From Lachnospiraceae bacterium UBA1748 (GTDB taxonomy: Bacteria > Bacillota > Clostridia > Lachnospirales > Lachnospiraceae), in assembly GCA_002314855.1 (NCBI GenBank), contig DCHQ01000082.1, forward strand, positions 1 to 46,405: a DNA stretch of 46,405 nucleotides, read 5' to 3'. The notes beneath the pieces are model-generated. The model was not told where the DNA came from, did not search any database, and worked only from the letters and a program-made list of their open reading frames with translations. The position numbers and the translations under genes were made by a program. This document shows, piece after piece, positions 7,969-14,340 of this stretch; the first letter of the stretch is position 1; each line of letters opens with the position of its first letter.

Positions 7969-9165
7969 ATGCAGGAAGCAAGGATAGTAATTGGAGCTAA
8001 TTTTGGCGATGAAGGCAAAGGTCTTATGACAGACTTCTTTGCCAGAGAGTATATGAACAAATACGGTAAATGTCTTGTTTCCTGCACTAATGGAGGAAGC
8101 CAGAAAGGGCATACTGTTATATCTGAAGATGGAGACAGACATGTATTTCATCATTTTGGCTCAGGTAACTTCGTGGGCGCTGACACTTTCTTAACACGAT
8201 TCTTCATAGTTAACCCTATCATATTTAATAGGGAGTATGATGAGTTGTTAGCGAAGAAAGCACTTACTAAGACATATGTGGATAAGAGATGTAGAGTCAC
8301 TCTTCCAACAGATATGATGCTCAATCAATTAGTAGAAGAGAGACGTGGAAATGGTAAGCATGGAAGCTGTGGTTTTGGTATATTCGAAACTATATGTAGA
8401 AGCAGAGAGCTTGCCATTACAGTAGAGGATCTTTTATATATTGAGAATGATAATATTCGTGAGTTTGGTGGCCGAATAGGTAATATTAGTTTTGATGCAA
8501 TAAAAGAGTATGTAAAAAGAAGAATGGATTTTCTTGGTATCAGTACAGATAATGAAGGAGATAACTGGAAGGAAGTATTTGAACATATTGATGATATTCT
8601 GGAAAATTTCATTCATGATGTTAAAGCCTTCCTAAGCTGTATTATTATTACAGACGAAGACGTTCTTCAAAAATACGAAGGTGTTGTATTCGAAGCATCT
8701 CAGGGACTTATGCTTGATATGGACAATGAAGAATATATGCCACATTTAACACCTAGCAATACAGGTATTAAAAACCCAGCAACAATCATTGGAGATTACG
8801 AGCAGGATGTGGATAGCGTATGCTGCTATGTAACACGAAGCTATATGACAAGGCATGGTGCTGGACGATTTGATACGGAATGTGCCAAAGAGCTTATTAA
8901 TGCAGATATGTATGACAGGACCAATGTTCCCAATATATATCAGGACACACTAAGATACGGCTGGCTTGATACAGCTGATCTTCGAAAACGTATTGATAAG
9001 GATGTTGAGACTAATAGTAATGGAATAAACCCTGAGATAAGACTGGCTGTTACTCATATCAATGAATACGCCGAGAATCTTGATGATATTCGAAAGACAT
9101 TTGAAGATATTCCATTATATGAAAGCTATAGCGAATCGGGGACGGGGCATCTCAGGCTTGTCTGA
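7969..9165 (+). CDS. divergent adenylosuccinate synthetase-like protein
   Basis: A 398-residue PurA homologue. Conserved are the P-loop VIGANFGDEGKG with the catalytic Asp, the GGSQKGHTV segment with the catalytic His, FEASQGLMLDMD, LTPSNTG, the TRHGAGRFDTE strand and YGWLDTADLR. Canonical PurA joins IMP and aspartate using GTP. Here the Arg-rich IMP loop before GWLD is reduced to one Arg, and the guanine-reading TKLD motif reads THIN, so substrate or nucleotide choice has probably changed. The C-terminus is short compared with about 430 residues in PurA, and its last residues are encoded by a repeat (9138-9148). Third gene of the cassette; I infer a role other than housekeeping purine synthesis. 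Confidence 0.8.
   Translation: MQEARIVIGANFGDEGKGLMTDFFAREYMNKYGKCLVSCTNGGSQKGHTVISEDGDRHVFHHFGSGNFVGADTFLTRFFIVNPIIFNREYDELLAKKALTKTYVDKRCRVTLPTDMMLNQLVEERRGNGKHGSCGFGIFETICRSRELAITVEDLLYIENDNIREFGGRIGNISFDAIKEYVKRRMDFLGISTDNEGDNWKEVFEHIDDILENFIHDVKAFLSCIIITDEDVLQKYEGVVFEASQGLMLDMDNEEYMPHLTPSNTGIKNPATIIGDYEQDVDSVCCYVTRSYMTRHGAGRFDTECAKELINADMYDRTNVPNIYQDTLRYGWLDTADLRKRIDKDVETNSNGINPEIRLAVTHINEYAENLDDIRKTFEDIPLYESYSESGTGHLRLV
9138..9148 (+). repeat. GGGGACGGGGC repeat core at a gene end
   Basis: An 11-base G-rich word at the 3-prime end of the PurA-like gene. It recurs exactly, inverted, at 14305-14315, and in shorter form at 12648-12654. It resembles the core of REP-like dispersed repeats common in bacteria. 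The gene reads through it and stops 15 bases later. Confidence 0.5.
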
Positions 9166-9197
9166 GATTATTGTCATAAGGATGTGTACTTTGGTTC

Positions 9198-9233
9198 AAA
9201 AAATAGAGTAAGCGAAAGCTTACTCTATTTTTT
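9198..9233. terminator. bidirectional terminator between convergent genes
   Basis: A perfect 16-bp stem (9198-9213 with 9218-9233) around a GAAA loop, with A-runs on one side and T-runs on the other, so it can stop transcripts from both strands. It overlaps the stop codon of the minus-strand gene. Confidence 0.92.
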
Positions 9234-10521
9234 AGTCATATGCTTCAGTTAATAGCTGTAATTCTGCAGGTTCAAAATCTTCATCATCACAATATATGAA
9301 AAAAGTACAGTTATCATTTGAAAGTATTATTCCCTTACTTTCATCAATAGTATTATTTAATACTATCTGAATGGTGTCTAATATATTATGAGGGAAATGA
9401 AATGATTTTGATTTCCTTCGTAAGATTTTATTATCATTTCTATTTATTTTTTCATAGTCTTTTAATTTTATATTGTTACATATTTTGTCTACTAAAGAGG
9501 ATTCATTAAAATATAAGGTAAATTCCTGATTATTGAGAGATAATTCTGCGGATCCAATATGTATCTCTGTTTTATCTTTGTAATTAACTTTTACGTGTAC
9601 CTTAAATTCTTTCTTTATCTTATATGAACGTTTAGTTAGGCTTAGTTCCTTCACATATTTTTGACATTCCAGTCTTTGCCACTCATACCAGTCAGGAATG
9701 GATATATTAGTCATAAGATCATCCTGCGTGAGCTCACCAAGAGAGTTTAATGTCCATTTGCTATGGCATTCCTCGCATTCAAGAGTGGAATCCATACTTT
9801 TCATTTTATATTTTGTCCCACAGTTTATGCACTGATAAAGTGCTCTGTGAAGTCCAAGTGCACGTTTTGGATATTCTATTTTGATACCCTTGTCCAGTTG
9901 ATATTTATAATCGTTGTATGTCAGTCCGCTATCAATCGAATTTATAATAGTCTTTTCTGAGGCGATACTATCATCATAAGAGCCAATATATTTAAAGTTT
10001 ACTTCAATAGGAACGGAGTTAATATGTCCATCAGACCATATAGGATTCGAAAGATAGCTTCCGTTAGTTGTTATTAAAACAATATTATTATGGTAATGTG
10101 AAATTCCAAGACCTAATTTTTCGTATAAATAATTAATTGACGTATTAGTTCCTGCAATACTACCTATGCGACCAGGAAAATACAATATATTATTCTTTTG
10201 TATTGAAAGGTCCTTCTTTTTTCTCGAAATATATCCAAGTTCTTTCCAAGGCTCGCTAAAACGATTCGGTAATTCTTCTATACCAACTACGTATTTTATT
10301 TTGTAGTCTTTAAGCGCAAGCGCAATGGCATATGTATCAATGTGTGATTTATAAGAGGCTATAAAAACAATGGGTCCCTTTAACTTCTTTATCTCATCAT
10401 CATTAATTGTTAATCTGTTTCCCACCATCTTTTTAGCTTTGCTCAGTACTTTACTACGAGAGTAAAAAGAAGAATTTTCTTTTTCCTTTTGTTCTAAAAA
10501 GAAATCAGCCCAAAATCCCAT
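9232..10521 (-). CDS. PlsC-like (LPLAT) acyltransferase-fold protein with a zinc ribbon, catalytic motifs degraded
   Basis: A 429-residue protein when started at 10521, where AAGGA lies 9 bases upstream; a longer start at 10545 has no ribosome site. Residues 50-190 follow the lysophosphatidate acyltransferase layout with a SYLSNPIWSDG-type strand known in Lachnospiraceae members. The HX4D motif reads YKSHID (Tyr57 in place of His), and the FPEGxRS motif reads FPGRIGS. A four-Cys zinc ribbon (CINCG, then CEECH) follows near residue 230, as in related proteins, and then about 150 residues I do not recognise. The fold is likely; acyltransferase activity is doubtful. It is convergent with the PurA-like gene. 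Confidence 0.68.
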   Translation of the reverse strand: MGFWADFFLEQKEKENSSFYSRSKVLSKAKKMVGNRLTINDDEIKKLKGPIVFIASYKSHIDTYAIALALKDYKIKYVVGIEELPNRFSEPWKELGYISRKKKDLSIQKNNILYFPGRIGSIAGTNTSINYLYEKLGLGISHYHNNIVLITTNGSYLSNPIWSDGHINSVPIEVNFKYIGSYDDSIASEKTIINSIDSGLTYNDYKYQLDKGIKIEYPKRALGLHRALYQCINCGTKYKMKSMDSTLECEECHSKWTLNSLGELTQDDLMTNISIPDWYEWQRLECQKYVKELSLTKRSYKIKKEFKVHVKVNYKDKTEIHIGSAELSLNNQEFTLYFNESSLVDKICNNIKLKDYEKINRNDNKILRRKSKSFHFPHNILDTIQIVLNNTIDESKGIILSNDNCTFFIYCDDEDFEPAELQLLTEAYD

Positions 10522-10591
10522 ATATAATAATCCTTGAAAAAACATTAATATAATGACGTATTATAGCATAGGAAATATTTTGTAGTCACTA

Positions 10592-10620
10592 TTGACAAAG
10601 TGGTTTATCCAGGATAAACT
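10592..10620 (+). promoter_or_regulatory. promoter of the blaI-M56 operon
   Basis: TTGACA (10592-10597), a 17-base spacer and TAAACT (10615-10620). Operator 1 covers the spacer and most of the -10 box, so repressor binding should block RNA polymerase. Confidence 0.8.
10603..10619 (+). promoter_or_regulatory. operator 1 of the BlaI-like repressor
   Basis: A perfect 17-base palindrome, GTTTATCC-A-GGATAAAC, inside the promoter. A second near-identical copy lies 29 bases downstream (centre to centre). Such repeated dyads are the known arrangement for BlaI/MecI dimers. Binding is inferred. Confidence 0.82.
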
Positions 10621-10626
10621 AACATC

Positions 10627-10653
10627 ACGAGGTTTACCCGGGATAAACCTCGT
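10627..10653 (+). promoter_or_regulatory. operator 2 of the BlaI-like repressor
   Basis: GTTTACCC-G-GGATAAAC (10632-10648) matches operator 1 with one arm mismatch. Flanking bases extend the symmetry so that 10-base arms (ACGAGGTTTA and TAAACCTCGT) are perfect. It lies in the 5-prime leader and could also fold as an RNA hairpin. Confidence 0.78.
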
Positions 10654-10711
10654 TTAATTCGAATTAATTAGTAACCATTAACAATTAACACTAACAAAGA
10701 GGTGTGAGAGT

Positions 10712-11077
10712 ATGTCAGACATAGAATTAGGAGAAGTACAGGCTCAGTTTGCTGAGATAGTTTGGGATAGAGAACCAGTAGCATCAGGTGAACTGGTAAA
10801 AATTTGTGAAAAGGAACTTAACTGGAAAAAACCAACCACATATACAGTTCTTAGAAAGCTCTGTGAAAAGGGTATTTTCCAGAATGTAGACGGAGTTGTA
10901 TCATCTGTTATATCAAAGAAAGAGTATTATTCTGCCAAAAGTGAAAAGTTTGTCGATGATACTTTTGAAGGATCTTTGCCAGCATTTTTGGCTGCGTTCA
11001 CTTCCAGAAAAAAGCTTACTAATCAGGAAGTTGATGAGATACAAAAAATGATAGACTCATTCAGAAAGGATAACTAA
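10712..11077 (+). CDS. BlaI/MecI/CopY-family repressor
   Basis: A 121-residue winged-helix protein of typical BlaI length. The N-terminal half carries AEIVWDREPVASGELVKIC, KKPTTYTVLRKLCEKG (recognition helix) and a YYSAK wing end; the C-terminal half is the dimerisation helix pair. In this family the repressor is cleaved or released when its M56 partner protease is activated. The M56 gene starts within the stop codon (TAATG), so they are coupled. Two 17-base operators upstream indicate autorepression. A role in beta-lactam resistance is not implied: no beta-lactamase is nearby. Confidence 0.92.
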   Translation: MSDIELGEVQAQFAEIVWDREPVASGELVKICEKELNWKKPTTYTVLRKLCEKGIFQNVDGVVSSVISKKEYYSAKSEKFVDDTFEGSLPAFLAAFTSRKKLTNQEVDEIQKMIDSFRKDN

Positions 11078-12648
11078 TGGATAGCTTATTTATAACTATA
11101 TTGAATAATGCAATAGTAGCCAGCTGGCTTATTGCTGCAATTATTCTGTTACGACTAGTTTTTAAGAAGGTACCTAAATGGGTACATTGCATGTTGTGGA
11201 TATTAGTAGCGGTTAAATTACTACTTCCAATTAATATTGAAACCCCATTTGGTTTTCTGCCAAAAACTAAACCTATTCCTGAGAATATTACCGTAGCAGA
11301 GGTACCTACAGTAGATACTGGCATTTCTGGTATTGATGAAAGTAAAAATTTTACGCTGGCTAAAAATATGAGTAGAGATAATATCGAGTATGTCACTGTA
11401 ACACCAATGGGTGTATATATGTATATTGCCTCACTTATATGGTTAACTGGAATCATCATTATGCTTGCATATTTTATTATAAGCTTCCTTGTAATAAGGC
11501 ATAAAGTGTCTGCTTCTATTAGAACAGCCAGCAACATATATGAGTGCGATGAAATAGTCAGTCCATTTATTCTTGGTCTCATTTCACCAAAAATTTATTT
11601 GCCATCCGGACTAGATGCGAGAGTAAAGGAATGTGTTATAGCCCATGAAAATGTCCATATAAGTAGACGCGATTATTTATGGAAGCCACTTGGTTATGTG
11701 ATTTTAGCAATATACTGGTTCAATCCTTTATGCTGGATATCATATATTCTTCTTTGCAGAGATATTGAATATGCATGTGATGAGAAAACCACGAAAGATA
11801 AAGAAGATAGCTGGCGAGCAGATTATTGTCAGGCACTTCTTGATTGTAGCGTTCAGAAGAAGATGATTACAGCGTGCCCAGTTGCATTTGGAGAAGTAAG
11901 TGTCAAGAATCGTATTAAGAAGGTGCTTGATTACAAGAAACCAGCATTTTGGTTTGTAGCCATAGCAATTGTAGCGTGTCTTTGCATAGCAGTGTGTTTC
12001 ATGACAAGTAGTGATAGACCAGGTATTTTCGAATCTACCGAGGTAGCAGTGGAATTAGAACCTGTATCAGTCAGCGTTGATGAAATATCGGAAGAACCAA
12101 TTTCAATGAATAGTGCTGATATATATGCAGCAGGAGAGTCCTCTGTAACTATGTTTCCAGAAGAGGAAACTGTGATGGCGCAGATACCAGAGGGTAGCTT
12201 AGAAAGTAATGCTGATTTGGATGGAGAAGATATTCATAATTATTATGCAAAATTAGTTTGGCCAACTGAAAGTTCAGTAATTGCAAAGGGATTTTCCGAT
12301 AAGGATTCACTTCCTGAAGGTGCTCCGGAAGGAGTTAAAACAGAGCGAATCAGTATAGTAGCTCCTGTTGGAACTCCTGTATATTCTGCATCATCGGGCA
12401 CTGTTATAGATACAGGCTTCGATTCTTATGATGGTAATTATATCGAGATATTATCAGATGATGGATTTCATTTTGGATATTATCATCTAGATCAAATATA
12501 TCTTAATACAGGAGATAATACTGTAGCCGGAAATGAAATAGGAACGGTTGGTAATACCGGCTCAAGCACAGGCCCTCATCTTGGTTTTTCGATGGGCGAG
12601 CAGCAGGGCAGCGAATTTGTATATCTCGATCCACTCAACTTCTTCTAG
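11077..12648 (+). CDS. M56 (BlaR1-like) membrane protease with a C-terminal pseudo-M23 sensor domain
   Basis: A 523-residue protein. Membrane segments lie at about 8-28, 38-52, 112-140, 204-226 and 292-309. The cytoplasmic M56 zinc site is HENVH (190-194) with a downstream EYACDE Glu. The outer part (from about 310) ends in an M23/LytM-like domain (about 395-523), in the place where BlaR1 has a penicillin-binding domain. The M23 metal ligands are gone: the HxGxD motif reads TERIS (Thr422, Ser426) and HLHF reads HLGF (Gly503). It therefore should bind rather than cut peptidoglycan or a related peptide, and signal to the BlaI partner. Fusions of M23 and M56 are known; the sensor idea is inference. 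Confidence 0.85.
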   Translation: MDSLFITILNNAIVASWLIAAIILLRLVFKKVPKWVHCMLWILVAVKLLLPINIETPFGFLPKTKPIPENITVAEVPTVDTGISGIDESKNFTLAKNMSRDNIEYVTVTPMGVYMYIASLIWLTGIIIMLAYFIISFLVIRHKVSASIRTASNIYECDEIVSPFILGLISPKIYLPSGLDARVKECVIAHENVHISRRDYLWKPLGYVILAIYWFNPLCWISYILLCRDIEYACDEKTTKDKEDSWRADYCQALLDCSVQKKMITACPVAFGEVSVKNRIKKVLDYKKPAFWFVAIAIVACLCIAVCFMTSSDRPGIFESTEVAVELEPVSVSVDEISEEPISMNSADIYAAGESSVTMFPEEETVMAQIPEGSLESNADLDGEDIHNYYAKLVWPTESSVIAKGFSDKDSLPEGAPEGVKTERISIVAPVGTPVYSASSGTVIDTGFDSYDGNYIEILSDDGFHFGYYHLDQIYLNTGDNTVAGNEIGTVGNTGSSTGPHLGFSMGEQQGSEFVYLDPLNFF

Positions 12649-12664
12649 GGACGGTACAAAAATG
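12648..12664 (+). repeat. GGGACGG-type repeat remnant at a gene end
   Basis: GGGACGGTACAAAAATG begins at the last base of the M56 stop codon. It shares GGGACGG with the 11-base words at 9138 and 14305, and AAAAATG also occurs beside the 14305 copy in the same relative orientation. Confidence 0.4.
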
Positions 12665-12713
12665 TTTTGCGATTTGATATTATATAAAAGATAAAAATAA
12701 AAGGGATGCGTTA

Positions 12714-13244
12714 ATGAGATTATTACTAGAATTTGATTACAAAAATTATATAACAGGCGGTACAGTAGGACGTCGTCCTTCAGTAAGAGCAGTAATAGTT
12801 CGTGGCAATAAGTTGGCTCTAGTATATAGTGAGAAGTATGATTATTATGGCTTTTCCGGGGGCGGAATCGATGAAGGCGAAACCAATGAAGAAGCTCTCG
12901 TCCGGGAAATACGAGAAGAACTGGGACTAAAAGTAATTCCTGAATCGATAAAAGAATATGGATTAGTTCTTAGAAAAGAAAAAGGAAAGAAAGATGACCT
13001 TTTTATTCAGGAAAATTATTTTTATACATGTGATGTTGAAGATGAAGTGTATGAACAAAAGCTTGAGCATTATGAAGCCGATGAAAAACTGACACTTCGA
13101 TGGGTAACTCCAGGAGAAGCACTTGAGACTAATAAAACCCATGATCATGGTGAGATAAGTAATGAAAACTGGGCAATTCATATGTTTGAACGAGAAGCAA
13201 AGATATTTGAAAAGCTTCGCGAAGAAGGGATAATAGATGATTAG
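12714..13244 (+). CDS. Nudix hydrolase
   Basis: A 176-residue single-domain Nudix protein. The box is complete: GGIDEGETNEEALVREIREE then LGL, with the REIREE metal-binding helix intact, so it should hydrolyse a nucleoside diphosphate linked to another group. The substrate cannot be read; the length and the N-terminal RPSVRAVIVRGNKLAL strand fit general housekeeping Nudix enzymes. An AAGGG site precedes the start. Its end overlaps the peptide deformylase start by 8 bases, so the two are coupled. Confidence 0.9.
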   Translation: MRLLLEFDYKNYITGGTVGRRPSVRAVIVRGNKLALVYSEKYDYYGFSGGGIDEGETNEEALVREIREELGLKVIPESIKEYGLVLRKEKGKKDDLFIQENYFYTCDVEDEVYEQKLEHYEADEKLTLRWVTPGEALETNKTHDHGEISNENWAIHMFEREAKIFEKLREEGIIDD

Positions 13245-13650
13245 AGAAATAGTACATGATCCAATGCTTTTAGGACAGAAAAGTGTGGCTGCCACTGAAG
13301 CGGATAAGCAGGTTGCATTAGATCTTTTAGAAACATTACAGGCACATCGCAGTGAATGTGTAGGTATGGCTGCCAATATGATAGGCGTTAAGAAAAGCAT
13401 TATAGCAGTAGGTGTTGGTTTTTCTCAGTTTGTTATGATTAATCCAGAAATTATACGGAAAAAGAAACCTTATGATACAGAGGAAGGTTGTTTATCACTT
13501 CTTGGCGGGCCAAGAAAATGTAAAAGATTTGAGGAAATAGAAGTTAAATATTTAGATATTAACTGGAAGCCTCAGACAGGAAAGTATTCCGGATATGTAG
13601 CTCAAATAATCCAGCATGAAGTTGATCATATAAATGGAGTGTTAATATAG
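13237..13650 (+). CDS. short peptide deformylase-family protein
   Basis: A 137-residue member of the short peptide deformylase subfamily. Motif 2 is EGCLSL (metal-binding Cys) and motif 3 is QHEVDH (two metal-binding His and the catalytic Glu). Motif 1 reads VGMAANMIG, so the usual oxyanion Gln is Met; this seems to be a feature of the short Clostridia/Streptococcus type. It would remove the N-formyl group from nascent proteins, but the missing Gln makes activity uncertain. The genome should have a second, canonical Def. The start overlaps the Nudix gene. Confidence 0.85.
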   Translation: MIREIVHDPMLLGQKSVAATEADKQVALDLLETLQAHRSECVGMAANMIGVKKSIIAVGVGFSQFVMINPEIIRKKKPYDTEEGCLSLLGGPRKCKRFEEIEVKYLDINWKPQTGKYSGYVAQIIQHEVDHINGVLI

Positions 13651-13656
13651 TAAAGT

Positions 13657-13690
13657 AAATGGGAGTCTTATTGACTCCCATTTTATTTTG
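13657..13690. terminator. bidirectional terminator between peptide deformylase and phosphatase genes
   Basis: A perfect 11-bp stem (AAATGGGAGTC, 13657-13667, with GACTCCCATTT, 13673-13683) followed by T-rich sequence, between convergent genes. Confidence 0.88.
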
Positions 13691-13696
13691 CTTGAT

Positions 13697-14251
13697 TTAT
13701 ACATCTAGCTTTACACATTCACAATTTCCCATCATATGAGTCCAAAAATCCTTGAAAGGAATATCTAGAACCTGATTGATGAGGCTTAGGTTCATGGCAC
13801 CATGACCTACCACAAGTATATTTTCATATTTGCCTTCTAAAGGTTTAACGGTGTTTTCAAGGAAATCCTTTGTTCTTGCATATAAGTCACTAATAGGCTC
13901 AGCAGTTGGTGCATCAGAGTAATTTTCAGGATCTCTGAAAAATTTGTATAGAGGATGATCCGGCATTGTATATATGGATTCAGTGCCTTCATACTGCCCA
14001 AATGACATCTCGCGAAGTCTTTCATCAGTAATTATATCTATACCACGATCACCAACAATTAGCTCGGCAGTGACCTGCGCACGGATAAGAGGTGATACAA
14101 AGCATATATCAAAAGGAATATCCTTATATCTGTCATGGGCATCCTTAGCCATTTGTATTCCAGTTTCATTGAGCGGAATATCTGTTCCTCCCTGTACCTT
14201 GTACTTCAGATTCCAATCGGTCTGACCATGTCTAAGCATATATAAATTCAT
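13697..14251 (-). CDS. histidine phosphatase family protein (phosphoglycerate mutase-like)
   Basis: A 184-residue cytoplasmic protein. The phosphohistidine motif LRHGQTDWN is at the N-terminus, the second Arg lies in FVSPLIRAQVTAEL, the acid/base Glu in REMSFGQYEG, and the second His in VVGHGAMN. This is the set found in broad-specificity small phosphatases of the GpmB/CobC type. The substrate is unknown. GGAGA lies 6 bases before the start. It is transcribed away from the GTPase-nuclease gene. Confidence 0.9.
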   Translation of the reverse strand: MNLYMLRHGQTDWNLKYKVQGGTDIPLNETGIQMAKDAHDRYKDIPFDICFVSPLIRAQVTAELIVGDRGIDIITDERLREMSFGQYEGTESIYTMPDHPLYKFFRDPENYSDAPTAEPISDLYARTKDFLENTVKPLEGKYENILVVGHGAMNLSLINQVLDIPFKDFWTHMMGNCECVKLDV

Positions 14252-14304
14252 AAGTAATCTCCAATTATTATACTAATATAATAATAGCACATTTTTAGTG
14301 GGCT

Positions 14305-14315
14305 GCCCCGTCCCC
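14305..14315 (-). repeat. inverted copy of the GGGGACGGGGC repeat core
   Basis: An exact reverse complement of the word at 9138-9148, here placed between two divergent genes and just upstream of the GTPase-nuclease gene. It may have disturbed or replaced the -35 region of that gene. Confidence 0.5.
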
Positions 14316-14328
14316 AATGAAAATATGC

Positions 14329-14340
14329 TATTATTATGTT
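14329..14340 (+). promoter_or_regulatory. possible -10 box of a leaderless transcript
   Basis: TATTAT (14329-14334) ends 6 bases before the ATG at 14341, where a transcript would begin almost at the start codon. No Shine-Dalgarno site precedes either that ATG or the one at 14317, and no good -35 is visible. The call is tentative. Confidence 0.35.

Noticed and set aside
7455..8087. A 210-codon open frame on the minus strand opposite the vWA and PurA-like genes
   Set aside because: It lies opposite two strongly supported genes, has no ribosome site, and encodes a Cys/Tyr/Phe/Ile-rich sequence typical of antisense frames in A+T-rich DNA.
5907..9165. Housekeeping purA with neighbours
   Set aside because: The enzyme has changed base-binding and IMP-binding residues and sits with J-domain and vWA genes, unlike a normal purine operon.
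11061..11582. A 173-codon minus-strand frame opposite the M56 gene
   Set aside because: It is opposite a clear membrane protease, is hydrophobic by complement of that gene, and lacks a start signal.
10712..12648. Beta-lactam resistance operon
   Set aside because: The regulators resemble BlaI/BlaR1, but the penicillin-binding sensor is replaced by an M23-like domain and no beta-lactamase or resistant transpeptidase is next to them.
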